A stretch of 64,000 bases of DNA, taken from contig NZ_QXMH01000003.1 of the NCBI RefSeq assembly GCF_003568665.1, positions 469,772-533,771 of the forward strand. The letters are read 5' to 3'. The notes beneath the pieces are model-generated. The model had not been told where the DNA came from. It was given only the letters and a program-made list of their open reading frames with translations, and ran no database searches. Position numbers and translations under genes: made by a program. Of the stretch, positions 38,360 to 48,400 are shown piece by piece (the stretch's first letter is position 1; every line of letters starts with the position of its first letter). This DNA comes from Chitinophaga alhagiae. GTDB taxonomy: Bacteria; Bacteroidota; Bacteroidia; Chitinophagales; Chitinophagaceae.

Positions 38360-38902
38360 ATGTTAGCAGAAGCATTGAACAGCATCAGGAACGCCCTGGC
38401 GCCGGAGTTTGCCGGCGGCGAGTTTGATATTGGCAACATTGCCAATCCGCCCGCCAATGCCCCGCCGGTACTACTATCGCTCGTCAACCTCAAGGAAGAA
38501 AGCGCCCTGAAAAATTCCGCCTACTCGCGGGTAAACAGCAACACGCTAAAGACCGAATACTTCAACCCCTATGTGTACATGAACGCCTACCTGATGTTCA
38601 GCTCCCGGCGTACCAGTTACTCCGGCGCTATTGCAGACATTGCCAAAGTGATCCGCTTCCTGCAGGGCCAGAACGTGTTTGAGGCAAGTTATGACGGGGT
38701 GGACTATAAAACGACCGTGAACATCTACTCCCCCACCTTCGAAGACCTCAACCACATTTGGGGCATACTCGGCGGCAAGATCTATCCCAGCGTGATGTAC
38801 ATCATGCGTGTATCCGAACTGAAGAGCAACAAGGTAACAGAAGGCGGCGGCGTGATAGAGGCCATCGAAAACAAATTCAGCGTTATACAACCGAAAGCCT
38901 GA
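38360..38902 (+). CDS. DUF4255 protein, tube/sheath terminator (Afp16/Pvc16 type)
   Basis: 180 residues beginning MLAEALNSIRNAL, the conserved start of DUF4255 (Pvc16_N), with later family segments PPVLLSLVNLKEES and YVYMNAYLMFSSRRTSYSGA. In Afp and PVC the homologue caps the distal end and fixes particle length. It follows the PAAR gene by 7 bp. Confidence 0.87.
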   Translation: MLAEALNSIRNALAPEFAGGEFDIGNIANPPANAPPVLLSLVNLKEESALKNSAYSRVNSNTLKTEYFNPYVYMNAYLMFSSRRTSYSGAIADIAKVIRFLQGQNVFEASYDGVDYKTTVNIYSPTFEDLNHIWGILGGKIYPSVMYIMRVSELKSNKVTEGGGVIEAIENKFSVIQPKA

Positions 38903-38905
38903 TAC

Positions 38906-39460
38906 ATGGAAAGCATTGCCATTACATATCAGCCCCTGTGCGAAGTGCGCTTCTCCCACCAGTACCTGACCGGCAGCCTGGCGGGTTTACCGGTGCAGGA
39001 ATGGATCACCTTTTATCCGGATGAAGACACCACCGGCAAGCTGCGCAACAAGCGGCTGCTCATCAGGCCATACCCTTCAGGGCTGCGCATTGCCGCGGAA
39101 GTAAAAGCCCCCGCCGAACCGCTGGGCGCGCTCAACGGCACCCGCCTGCGGATAGGGTTTTCGCTCAATCCCAATGTTGCCGCGCACACCAAGCTGGATG
39201 CACATTTTACCGTTGGCGGCGCCGAAGGGCGCTACGCTTTCGGCAATTCCATTGCCCGGCTGAACGGCGGCACGTTCCCCGATATTTCAACAAACAATAA
39301 AATAGCCGCGGACCCTACAGAACAAAACAGGGTTTTCGGCTACCTGGAAATAGATATCCTGAAAGGCGCGGACCCGTATGACCTGCTGAACAACGCAGGG
39401 CTGATCAAATATCAGAAAGGAGGCCCCGCCGCTAAATTCGATCTTTTGTTTGAACAATAA
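38906..39460 (+). CDS. Conserved eCIS-associated protein of unknown function
   Basis: 184 residues with no recognised domain. It looks like a soluble, mainly beta protein (EVRFSHQYLTG, RLRIGFSLNPNVAAH, VFGYLEIDILK), with no signal peptide or membrane segment. It starts 3 bp after the DUF4255 gene and precedes the sheath, so it is translated with the structural proteins. A baseplate or capping role is plausible but not shown by sequence. Confidence 0.7.
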   Translation: MESIAITYQPLCEVRFSHQYLTGSLAGLPVQEWITFYPDEDTTGKLRNKRLLIRPYPSGLRIAAEVKAPAEPLGALNGTRLRIGFSLNPNVAAHTKLDAHFTVGGAEGRYAFGNSIARLNGGTFPDISTNNKIAADPTEQNRVFGYLEIDILKGADPYDLLNNAGLIKYQKGGPAAKFDLLFEQ

Positions 39461-39493
39461 CACCGCATTCCGTAACGCTTTAAAACCCCACAC

Positions 39494-41416
39494 ATGCTAA
39501 ATCTGACAGCCATCAAAACGCCGGGCGTGTACATTGACGAGGTACCGAAGTTCCCGCCCTCGATTGCCGCTGTGGAAACGGCCATACCGGCCTTCATAGG
39601 CTACACCGAAAAAGCCGCCAAACTGGCGCCGCAAGACCTTTACATGACGCCGCTGCGCATAGGTTCCATAGCCGATTATGAGCTGTATTTCGGCGGCGCG
39701 CCCAAACCCTCCGTCAGCGACATACAACTGGACCTGGCCAACCAGTTCGTCAGCGCCAAGATCAGCAACCAGAAATTCCTGTACGACGCGCTGCGGCTCT
39801 TTTACGCCAACGGCGGTGGGGACTGCTACATTGTATCTGTAGGCCTGCATACCGAAACGCCTGATAAAGCGCGCTTCCAGGAAGGCATACAGGCGCTGGA
39901 AAAATATGACGAGCCCACCATTCTGCTCTTCCCGGACGCCGCCCTGCTGCCCCTCAACGGCCTGTACGACGTGCAGAAATCCGCCCTGCAGCAATGCGAC
40001 GAGCTGAAAGACCGCGTAGGCCTTTTTGACCTGAAACAAAAAGACTACAACGGCGCGGAGTTCCGTGACCAGATCGGCATCAACAGCCTGAAATACGGCA
40101 TGGCCTATACGCCGTGGATACAGGTAACACTCAATAAAAACGTTACGTACGACGATATCAAAGGCAACGTCAACAAAGCCGGCAACCCCGTTGCCGACCT
40201 GAAAACGCTCACTACAGACGCCAATGTGCAGGCCGTTATCACCGACCTGGACAACCTGAAAACAGATGCCGCCAAAATAGCCACGGATACCGGCACATTG
40301 ACCGGCAACACCAGCCTGCTGGCCGCTTACAATAAAAAGATAGCAGACCTGCTGGCCACGCCCAATGTAGCCAACCTGGAGGCCACCTTCGCATACCTGT
40401 ACAGCATTGCCGAAACGCTGAACGGTTACACCGCCTTCACCAACGCAGACCTGCAGACCAGCGCGCAAACCACCATCACCAACATCGGGCCGCGCTTTAC
40501 AGAGGTGATCAAGTACGAAGAAGAAGTAGCCGCCGGCGCCGGCATTGCCGGTTATACCGCGCAAAAGCCCGCGGGCGCCACCGTGAACGCGCCGGAATGG
40601 GGAACCGTATTTACCGTAAGCCCCGGCCCCTCCGCCATTCTCCAGGGCGCTACAGATACGGAAAAGATACAAAGCCTCATCCCCTATCTGGAAACGGCCT
40701 TCAGCTTTATGCTCACCGCCTACCAGTCCGGCATACTGGACGCGTCTATCAACCTCTCAAGGGCCAAGAACGATGCGCTGACAGCCGGCTTCCCCGTATA
40801 TAAAAGCATCATTTCCGGCATCAACAACACCGCCGCGGCCATACCGCCCAGCGGCGCCATTGCGGGCATCTACGCATTCGTAGACAACAACCGCGGCGTG
40901 TGGAAAGCACCCGCTAACGTAAGCCTGGCCGGCGTAGACGCACCAGACCATATCTACACCGCCAGCGAGCTGGACCGCCTGAACGTGGATGTGGTATCCG
41001 GCAAGTCCATCAACGCCATCCGCCCCTTCACCGGCAAAGGCACCCTCGTGTTCGGTGCCCGCACACTGGCCGGTAACGATAACGAATGGCGCTACGTGAG
41101 CGTACGGCGGTTCTTCAACATGGTGGAAGAAAGCACCAAAAAAGCCACGGAACAATTTGTGTTCGAAAGCAACGACGCCAACTCCTGGGTAAGGGTGCAG
41201 GCCATGATCGAGAACTTCCTGACCACCCTCTGGCGCCAGGGCGCCCTGCAGGGCTCCACTACGGACAAGGCCTTCTACGTGGCCGTGGGCCTGGGAAAGA
41301 CCATGACGGCGCTGGACATACTGGAAGGCCGCATGATCGTGGAAATAGGCATGGCAGTGGTACGGCCGGCAGAATTTATCATTCTCCGTTTCTCACACAA
41401 AATGCCGGAAGCATAA
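39494..41416 (+). CDS. Contractile tail sheath protein (Afp2-4/Pvc2-4 type) with a large insertion
   Basis: 640 residues. The N-terminal sheath arm (IKTPGVYIDEVPKFPPSIAAV, residues 7-27; AIPAFIGYTEKA) and the C-terminal domain (PPSGAIAGIYAFVDNNRGVWKAPANV at ~451-476 and WRYVSVRRFFNMVEES) are classical. Between them, residues ~212-445 form a mostly helical, Asp/Thr/Ala-rich insertion not found in short sheaths of 350-480 residues. It is the only sheath gene here, whereas Afp and PVC have three. The sheath contracts to drive the tube into the target. Confidence 0.95.
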   Translation: MLNLTAIKTPGVYIDEVPKFPPSIAAVETAIPAFIGYTEKAAKLAPQDLYMTPLRIGSIADYELYFGGAPKPSVSDIQLDLANQFVSAKISNQKFLYDALRLFYANGGGDCYIVSVGLHTETPDKARFQEGIQALEKYDEPTILLFPDAALLPLNGLYDVQKSALQQCDELKDRVGLFDLKQKDYNGAEFRDQIGINSLKYGMAYTPWIQVTLNKNVTYDDIKGNVNKAGNPVADLKTLTTDANVQAVITDLDNLKTDAAKIATDTGTLTGNTSLLAAYNKKIADLLATPNVANLEATFAYLYSIAETLNGYTAFTNADLQTSAQTTITNIGPRFTEVIKYEEEVAAGAGIAGYTAQKPAGATVNAPEWGTVFTVSPGPSAILQGATDTEKIQSLIPYLETAFSFMLTAYQSGILDASINLSRAKNDALTAGFPVYKSIISGINNTAAAIPPSGAIAGIYAFVDNNRGVWKAPANVSLAGVDAPDHIYTASELDRLNVDVVSGKSINAIRPFTGKGTLVFGARTLAGNDNEWRYVSVRRFFNMVEESTKKATEQFVFESNDANSWVRVQAMIENFLTTLWRQGALQGSTTDKAFYVAVGLGKTMTALDILEGRMIVEIGMAVVRPAEFIILRFSHKMPEA

Positions 41417-41445
41417 TTCATTCTTCAATCTAAACTATTCATAAC

Positions 41446-41877
41446 ATGGCTGAATATCCAATTCCAAAGTTTCATTTTGAAGTCAAATGGGGCGACGCCA
41501 CCATCGGCTTCACGGAGGTGACCGGCCTTGACCGGCAGGTAGACGTGATAGAGTACCGCGAGGGCCAGAGCAAGGACTACAACAAGGTAAAAATGCCCGG
41601 TCTGCAGAAAAGCAGCAACATTACCATGAAGCGCGGCACCTTCCCCAACAAGACCGAGTACTTTGACTGGTTCAAGGAAGTCAACAACCTGGGCCAGATA
41701 CAACGCCGCACCATCACCATCAAGCTGCTCAACGAAGCCCATCAGCCCATCTTCACCTGGTCTGTGCTCAATGCCTTTCCGGTAAAGGTACAGGCCAGCG
41801 ATCTGAAGGCAGACGCCAATGAAGTGGCCGTTGAGACCATAGAAATTGCGCATGAAGGCATCAGCCTGGTGAAATAA
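41446..41877 (+). CDS. Inner tube protein 1 (gp19/Hcp-like, Afp1/Pvc1 type)
   Basis: 143 residues. The start MAEYPIPKFHFEVKW.DATIGFTEVTGL, then VIEYREGQ and the PGLQKSSNITMKRG strand, is the T4 gp19/Hcp-like tube fold. It stacks in hexameric rings to form the tube that carries cargo. It starts 29 bp after the sheath stop. The next gene is a second tube paralogue, as in Afp1/Afp5. Confidence 0.93.
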   Translation: MAEYPIPKFHFEVKWGDATIGFTEVTGLDRQVDVIEYREGQSKDYNKVKMPGLQKSSNITMKRGTFPNKTEYFDWFKEVNNLGQIQRRTITIKLLNEAHQPIFTWSVLNAFPVKVQASDLKADANEVAVETIEIAHEGISLVK

Positions 41878-41887
41878 ACTGTTGCTT

Positions 41888-42331
41888 ATGGCAGGCTACT
41901 ACCCGCCGGTGGGGTTCCATTTCAAAGTGGAATTTACCGGCCTAGACAAAAACGATAACGACACCCGTTTCCAGGCCGTAACGGGCCTGGCGGTGGAGTA
42001 TGAGACCGAAACGGTAAAAGAAGGCGGCGAGAACAGGTTTGAACATACCCTGCCGGTACGCACCAAGTACCCGGACCTCACCCTGAAACGCGGCATGCTG
42101 CACCAGGATTCCAAAGTATTTGAATGGTGCATGAAGGCCTTCCAGGACAGGGAGTTCAAACTGTCAGACATTATCATCACCCTGCTGAACGAAGAGCATG
42201 AGCCTATCCGTACCTGGAATGTGGTAGGCGCATGGCCTAAAAAGTGGGCCATTACGGAGCTGAACGCGGAAAACAGCGCAGTGGTGATAGAAAGCCTCGA
42301 CCTCCGTTACCAGTATTTTACCGTTAGCTAA
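41888..42331 (+). CDS. Inner tube protein 2 (gp19-like, Afp5/Pvc5 type)
   Basis: 147 residues from the ATG at 41888 (MAGYYPPVGFHFKVEF); a TTG two codons earlier is unnecessary. Tube-fold landmarks are FQAVTGLAVEYETE, YPDLTLKRGML and RTWNVVGAWPKKW. In Afp and PVC the homologue forms the first tube layer that adapts to the spike hub. It is clearly divergent from the first tube protein, which supports a specialised layer rather than bulk tube. Confidence 0.92.
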   Translation: MAGYYPPVGFHFKVEFTGLDKNDNDTRFQAVTGLAVEYETETVKEGGENRFEHTLPVRTKYPDLTLKRGMLHQDSKVFEWCMKAFQDREFKLSDIIITLLNEEHEPIRTWNVVGAWPKKWAITELNAENSAVVIESLDLRYQYFTVS

Positions 42332-42343
42332 AAAACAACGCTT

Positions 42344-42532
42344 ATGCCCATACAGATCAGGGAGCTGCATATCAAGGTAGTGGTGAACGCAGCAGAAAGC
42401 CCGCCCAGCAACGCTGCCGGCGCGCAGCAGCAAGAAGCCGCCGCAGGCGGTACGGCAACAGACAAGGAGCTGATCATTTCAGAATGCGTGGAACAGGTGA
42501 TGAGCATACTCCGTGAAAAGGCTGAAAAATAA
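42344..42532 (+). CDS. DUF5908 small protein (Afp6/Pvc6 position)
   Basis: 62 residues beginning MPIQIRELHIKVVV, the recognisable DUF5908 start, followed by an Ala/Gln-rich linker and a C-terminal helix (ISECVEQVMSILREKAEK). It occupies the place of the small sixth gene of Afp/PVC operons. Its role is unknown, and it may be a minor hub or chaperone component. Confidence 0.8.
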   Translation: MPIQIRELHIKVVVNAAESPPSNAAGAQQQEAAAGGTATDKELIISECVEQVMSILREKAEK

Positions 42533-42558
42533 ACAACCCCGACATTAAAATTAACCCC

Positions 42559-43242
42559 ATGGCACTGGACAAAGGCAAGCTGGAGAAAGTGAAGATCATT
42601 GCGTACAAAAAGCCCGAAATGGACGATGCGTCCAAGGCGGGCGAGTTTGACGCCTACATCAACCCCGAAAGCTACCAGCTGAATTACAAGATAGAGTATG
42701 ACGAAGGCCAGGGCCAGGGCACCAGCGGCAAGCAGCAGAAGTTCAAGGCCATTGCGCCTGACGAGCTGGTGCTGGACCTGCTGTTTGACGCCACCGGCAT
42801 TGCGGACGGGCAGGCCCGCGACGACATATGGGAAGACATCAAAAAATTCAAGAAGTTGCTCACGGATTATGAAGGCGAAGCCCACGAGCCGCGCCACTTC
42901 AGGGTGATCTGGGGCCCCATGCACTTTGCCGGGCGTATGACCTCCCTGAACATCACCTTCAAACTGTTCAAACCAGACGGCCACCCTACCCGCGCGCTGG
43001 CCAAAGTAGCTTTCAAAAGCAGCATAGACGATAAAAAAAGGGTGGCCAAGGAAGATCCCCTCTCGCCAGATCTCACGCATGAGCGTACGGTACGGCCCGG
43101 CGATCATATTTCCCTGAAATGTTTTGAACAGTACGAAGACCCCCGCTATTATTTTGACGTGGCCCGCGCCAACAACCTGACCAATTTCAGGAAACTGGCG
43201 CCCGGCACAGTACTTAAATTCCTACCCCTGAAAGATGCCTGA
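42559..43242 (+). CDS. CIS tube/hub protein with LysM domain (Afp7/Pvc7 type)
   Basis: 227 residues. The N-terminal domain (INPESYQLNYKIEYDEGQGQG..) is the CIS tube-protein family and ends in FHRVIWGPMHF-like strands (FRVIWGPMHFAGRMTSL). The C-terminal LysM module begins near RPGDHISLKCFEQYEDP and includes ARANNLTNFRKLAPGTVLKF. It bridges tube and spike in Afp/PVC. The stop overlaps the next gene by 8 bp. Confidence 0.9.
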   Translation: MALDKGKLEKVKIIAYKKPEMDDASKAGEFDAYINPESYQLNYKIEYDEGQGQGTSGKQQKFKAIAPDELVLDLLFDATGIADGQARDDIWEDIKKFKKLLTDYEGEAHEPRHFRVIWGPMHFAGRMTSLNITFKLFKPDGHPTRALAKVAFKSSIDDKKRVAKEDPLSPDLTHERTVRPGDHISLKCFEQYEDPRYYFDVARANNLTNFRKLAPGTVLKFLPLKDA

Positions 43243-44974
43243 GAACCGGGACATACAGACCTCCGCCACCCCTTCCGTGGCCACGCTCACCATCCTCTCC
43301 GGCGGGCAGCAGGTAGCGCGCACCTACCAGGTGGCGGCCGTTACCGTTACGCGGGAGATCAACCGCATTCCCGCCGCCACCATTGTAATACAGGACGGAG
43401 ACGCGGCCCGGCAGACCTTTCCCGCATCAGACGGGGAAGACTTCATCCCCGGCAAGGAAATAGAGATCAAGGCCGGTTACCGCGGGCAGGATGAGACCAT
43501 CTTCAAAGGCGTGGTGGTCAGGAATACGCTGAAGGTGCGCAAGAACGTATCGCTGTTCACCGTAGAGTGCCGGGACAAAATATTTCCCGCCTCCCTGACG
43601 CCCGCCAGCAAGTATTACAAAGAGCAGAAAGACAGCGAGATCATTGAAGACATTCTCTCCAAATACCAGGTGCAGAAAGAGGTAGGGGCCACCAGTGTAA
43701 AACACCCGGTAATTGCACAGTACAACCTGAGCGACTGGGATTTTATGCTGCAACGGGCAGAGGCCGCCGGCCTCTGCTGCATCATGGAAAACGGCAAGGG
43801 CATCATCAAAAAACCCGACCTTTCCCAGCAACCCGTAGAAACCGTACAATACGGCTCCTCACTGCTGGAGCTAGACCTGGAAATGGACGCGCGTACACAG
43901 CCGGATACTTTCAAGGCCTACACGTGGGACCATTCCGCGCAAGAGCTGACCGAAGTGGAAGCCGCGGAGCCTTCCGGCACGCTGAACGGCAACATTTCCG
44001 CCAAAGACCTTGCGCAAAGCGCATCACAGCCCGCTCCACTGCTACGCCTCAACAGCAGAATACCGGTACCGGAGCTGCAGGCCATGGCGGATGCCATGCT
44101 GCAACAAGCCCGCCTGGCCAAAATCACCGGCCGTGCCAACTTCCAGGGCACCGCCCGCATCAAGCCGGGTACCATTGTTGCCCTCAAAGGCACGGGCAAA
44201 CGGTTTGAAGGCAATGTTTTTATACAGGGCGTGCGCCACCAGGTGGTGAACGGCAACTGGACCACCGATGCGCAGATAGGGCTGCAACCCAACCAGCCAT
44301 TGCTGCAGCCGCCACTTCCCCTGTTCAGGCCCGCGCAGCAGATCACCTCCCTGCAGGTAGGCATTGTGACCCAGCTGGAGAATGACCCAGACGGGGAAGA
44401 CCGCATACTGGTGGTGCTGCCGTTCATAGACGGACGGGAAGAAGGCATGTGGGCGCGGGTAAGCACCCTGGACGCAGGCAACAAAAGAGGCTCCTTTTTC
44501 AGGCCGGAAATAAAAGACGAAGTGCTGGTGGGCTTCATTGACGGCAACCCCAACGCCCCCGTAGTACTGGGCGGCCTCAACAGCAGCGCGCTGCCCGCGC
44601 CGCTCTCCGCCCAGGACAGCAACGATGAAAAAGGTTTCGTAACGCGCAGCGAAATGAAGATGCTGTTTGACGATGCTAAAAAGAGCTTCCGGATAGAAAC
44701 ACCCGGCGCCAACAAGCTGACCATTTCTGACGATGACGAGTCTATCAAGATAGAAGACCAGCACGGCAACAAGATCGTGATGAACAGTGACGGCATCAGC
44801 ATAGAAAGCCCGAAAAATATTCAACTGAAAGCAACCGCCGACCTGAAGGCCGAAGGCAAAACGGCCGCCGTCAAAGCCACACTGGGCTTTAAAGCAGACG
44901 GCGGCGGCGGTTGCGAACTATCTGCCGGCAACGGCATTACCGCTGTAAAAGGCGGACTGGTACAAATAAACTGA
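43235..44974 (+). CDS. VgrG-like spike protein (Afp8/Pvc8 type)
   Basis: 579 residues. N-terminal gp27-like hub domains (GKEIEIKAGYRGQDETIFKGVVV; DWDFMLQRAEAAGLCC) are followed by a gp5-like OB fold (VGIVTQLENDPDGEDRILVVLP and VLVGFIDGNPNAPVVLGGL) and a beta-helical needle of short repeats (KLTISDDDESIKIEDQHGNKI). It forms the trimeric spike that bears the PAAR tip. No toxic C-terminal extension is present; the protein ends directly after the needle. Confidence 0.93.
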   Translation: MPENRDIQTSATPSVATLTILSGGQQVARTYQVAAVTVTREINRIPAATIVIQDGDAARQTFPASDGEDFIPGKEIEIKAGYRGQDETIFKGVVVRNTLKVRKNVSLFTVECRDKIFPASLTPASKYYKEQKDSEIIEDILSKYQVQKEVGATSVKHPVIAQYNLSDWDFMLQRAEAAGLCCIMENGKGIIKKPDLSQQPVETVQYGSSLLELDLEMDARTQPDTFKAYTWDHSAQELTEVEAAEPSGTLNGNISAKDLAQSASQPAPLLRLNSRIPVPELQAMADAMLQQARLAKITGRANFQGTARIKPGTIVALKGTGKRFEGNVFIQGVRHQVVNGNWTTDAQIGLQPNQPLLQPPLPLFRPAQQITSLQVGIVTQLENDPDGEDRILVVLPFIDGREEGMWARVSTLDAGNKRGSFFRPEIKDEVLVGFIDGNPNAPVVLGGLNSSALPAPLSAQDSNDEKGFVTRSEMKMLFDDAKKSFRIETPGANKLTISDDDESIKIEDQHGNKIVMNSDGISIESPKNIQLKATADLKAEGKTAAVKATLGFKADGGGGCELSAGNGITAVKGGLVQIN

Positions 44975-44979
44975 CAGGT

Positions 44980-45426
44980 ATGACAGACAGTAATTTCCTG
45001 GGCAGGGGCTGGAGCTTCCCGCCCACCTTTAACAAAACCGGCACTGTAGAGATGCTGGAAGGCGTAGATGACATCTACAGCAGCCTCCACATCCTGCTCA
45101 CCACCGCGCCCGGAGAACGCATCATGCAGCCCCGGTACGGCTGCAACATGCAGGATTTTGTGTTTGAGCCTATGGACACCGGGCTGAAAACGCTGATGCT
45201 GGAAAAGGTGGAAACGGCCATCCTCTTCTACGAGCCGCGCATCAAGGTGGAAACGCTGGAAATAGACGGCTCCCGCGAGTGGGAAGGCGTACTGTTCATC
45301 AAGCTGGACTTTATGGTAAAAACCTCCAACTCCCGCTTCAATTTCGTGTACCCGTTCTATATCAATGAAGGCACCGAGATCAACAATTTCCTGTATGCCC
45401 TGTCTAACGTTACAGACACCTTGTAA
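44980..45426 (+). CDS. gp25/GPW-like baseplate protein (Afp9/Pvc9 type)
   Basis: 148 residues from the ATG at 44980 (MTDSNFLGRGWSFPPTFN), 5 bp after the spike stop. The GPW/gp25 lysozyme-like fold is visible in ILLTTAPGERIMQPRYGCN and FEPMDTGLKTLM. It lies at the wedge-sheath junction and nucleates sheath assembly. Length and position match Afp9/Pvc9. Confidence 0.93.
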   Translation: MTDSNFLGRGWSFPPTFNKTGTVEMLEGVDDIYSSLHILLTTAPGERIMQPRYGCNMQDFVFEPMDTGLKTLMLEKVETAILFYEPRIKVETLEIDGSREWEGVLFIKLDFMVKTSNSRFNFVYPFYINEGTEINNFLYALSNVTDTL

Positions 45427-45435
45427 ACCGATGAT

Positions 45436-48400
45436 ATGTCTAACGATTGTCCACTAGTACTGAACCCCCTGTTCCTGCAGCGCAGCGGAACATCGCAGAA
45501 GGCCCGGCTCCGCCCTGCCCTGGCGCCGTCTTTTGCGCCGGTAGACCAGCACCAGACCGCGGACGATCTTGTATTTACCCACCGCCTTGCCGCGCTCATC
45601 AAATATTTCAACACGCTGAACCAGGCGGACGGCCACTGGCAGACCTTCTTTGGCAACGATGTAGCGGTGCAGCTAGCGCTCGTAGCCTCCCAAAGCACTA
45701 CCGGCTTTGCTGAAGAGCTGAAAAAAAACCTGGTGCCGCTACAGGAAGGCTCGCTGCCCAATGCGCAAACAGCCAAAGCAAAAGCCTACTACGGCAAAAT
45801 ATACAGCGCACTGTTCTCCCTGGCCTGGCAAATAGAGCAGCTGGCGCTGAAATTGCCTGATACATTGCTGCTGAAGTCTGTTATACAAACGCTGATCACC
45901 ACCCGCCTCAAGGACCAGCTGAAGAAATTGCGAGAGTACAACGCAGCGCCCAATGCAGCGGTAGACAATGATGCCAATGCAGACATCACCATATTTGGCG
46001 AAGCCTCCGAAAGTTTCAACCAGGTGGCCGCCCACACGTTCAGCAGCGCATGGAACAGCACCATTACCGTAGACCCCAACATTTACGGCAGCGGGCCGCT
46101 GCCCATTGTGCGCCGGCTCTTTTTTGCTACCAACCACAACTTCTTCAAAGACGCCGTAGACATATTCATCAAGGCGCTGGCCAGGATCACGGAAGAAGCC
46201 AAAAAAGAGCTGGAGCGCACCCTGGGCAACTGGGGCGAACATGAGCCGCATACCACGCTCTTCCTCTCCTTCCTCAAGCTGCTCCATTACTCCCGCGAGC
46301 ACCTGAACACGCTCACCCGCGAGCACCTGGAACTATATTACACAGACATTCTGCGCCTGGAGAAAAAAGGGCCGCAACCCAACCAGGTATATGTCACCTT
46401 TGAACTGGCCAAATTCGTCAACGACCACCTGGTGCAAAAAGGCACGCAGCTCAAGGCCGGGAAATTTGCCAACGGCGCGGAAGCCTGGTATACCACAGAT
46501 GAAGACATTGCGGTGAACACCGCCGTGGTCAGCCACCTGCAGTCCGTCTTCATTTCCAACAACGAGGATACGGACGCCGTTATTTCGGCCAACCGCGTAT
46601 ACGCCGCGCCGCAGGCCAATTCCGCAGACGGCGCAGGCGCGCCTTTTGAAGCGCCGCTCACACCGTGGCATCCCTTTGCCGCCAAAACAAGAACAGACTA
46701 TGAAAGCATCCAGCAAATAAACATGCCGCTAGCCAGGGTGGGCTTTGCCTTTGCCTCCCGCTTCCTCTACCTGCGGGAAGGCAGCCGCACCATCCGCATT
46801 TCCGTGCGCACCAGCAACAACGTAACCGGGCTGGTGAAAGATGATTTCCGGCTGGACGTTACCACCGCCAAAGGCTGGGAACCGGTTACCATCACCTCTC
46901 TGGCGGCCGGGGCTACCGGCTTTGACATTACTGCCACCATGGCGGCCACCCAACCGGGCACCGCGCCCTACAACGCCGCTCTGCACCAGGCCGCTTTCAC
47001 CACCGCCATGCCCGTGCTGCGCATCACCCTGCACCAGAACACACAGCGGCCCTTTGCCTGGCAATTGCTGAAGAACAGCATCATCACCGGTTATGAAATA
47101 TACGTGGCGGCAGATCGTGTTAAAAACATTTATGTGCAGACGGACGCCGGCGTGATGGACCCGTCAAAGCCCTTCCTGGCCTTTGGCGCCATTCCCCACA
47201 AAGGCGCTATGCTCATGATCGGCTGCGATGAGATATTCCAAAAACCCGGGGCCACCATCAAACCCGTTTTCCGCTGGCGCGCCGGTACGGTCAGCGGGCT
47301 GGGCGAAGTGCCGGAACTGTTCATACTCCGCCACACCGAAGGCTGGAAGGTGATACGCCACCCCCTCAACATTTTTGATGAAGTAGACACCGTGGAGAAC
47401 GGCAAACCGAAAGAACATTTTTACATAGATACCCTCACCGACATTCCGCCGGTGTTCAGCGAAGTGAACACCCCGTTTTCTCCCGCCACCGTCAGCGGCT
47501 TTGTACGCTACAACCTTGACAACGACCTGGGGTACCAGGACGCGCTCACCAAGCGGGTAGCTTATCTGGCGGAAGTAGCGGAGAAAGGTTCCAGCAGCAA
47601 AGACCAGGGCGTATTTATCCCGCCCACCCTGCAGGAGCTGTACCTGCAATATGAAGCCGCCACCACTGCGGATGCGGAGTTCTTCCACCTCTATCCCTTC
47701 GGGGAAAAAGAAGAGACCGCCGCCGGCAGCCCGCTGATGCCCCGGTTCCTCCACGATGCGGCCAATGCCGTAAACAGCCTCGCGGAGTTTTACATCGGCA
47801 TACAGCAGCTTGTACCGCCGCGCAAACTGAACCTGCTTTTCCAGATAGATGAAAGCACTGCCAACCCGCTGGTGGCCAAACCGGAAGACCATGTGCGCTG
47901 GCACTACCTCTCCGGAGACAACTGGGTACCCTTTGCCACCGGGGAGGTGGCAGACGGTACCAACCAGCTGATACAAAGCGGCATCATGGCCTTCAGCATG
48001 CCTGCGGCGGCAGATACAGGCCACCACCTGCTGCCGGCCGGCGCCTGCTGGCTGAAGGCTACCGTTGCGCAGCAGGATGAAGCAACGTGCAAGATCATTG
48101 CCATACTGCCGCAAGCCGTCAGCGCAACGTTCAATATGCCTGAAGACCCGGCGCTTTCCCTGCCTTCGCCCCTGGCCGCCGCCACCATTGCCAAACTGGT
48201 GGAACCAGTACCGGCCATCAAGCGCGTGCAGCAACCCTTTTCTTCCTTCGGCGGTTTCACCGGGGAAACGGACGAACAGTTCCGCACCCGCGCCAGCGAA
48301 CTGCTGCGCCATAAAGACAGGGGCGTGAACATATGGGACTATGAGCACCTGGTGCTGCAGCAGTTCCCCGGCCTCTACCGCGCCAAATGCATTCCCCATA

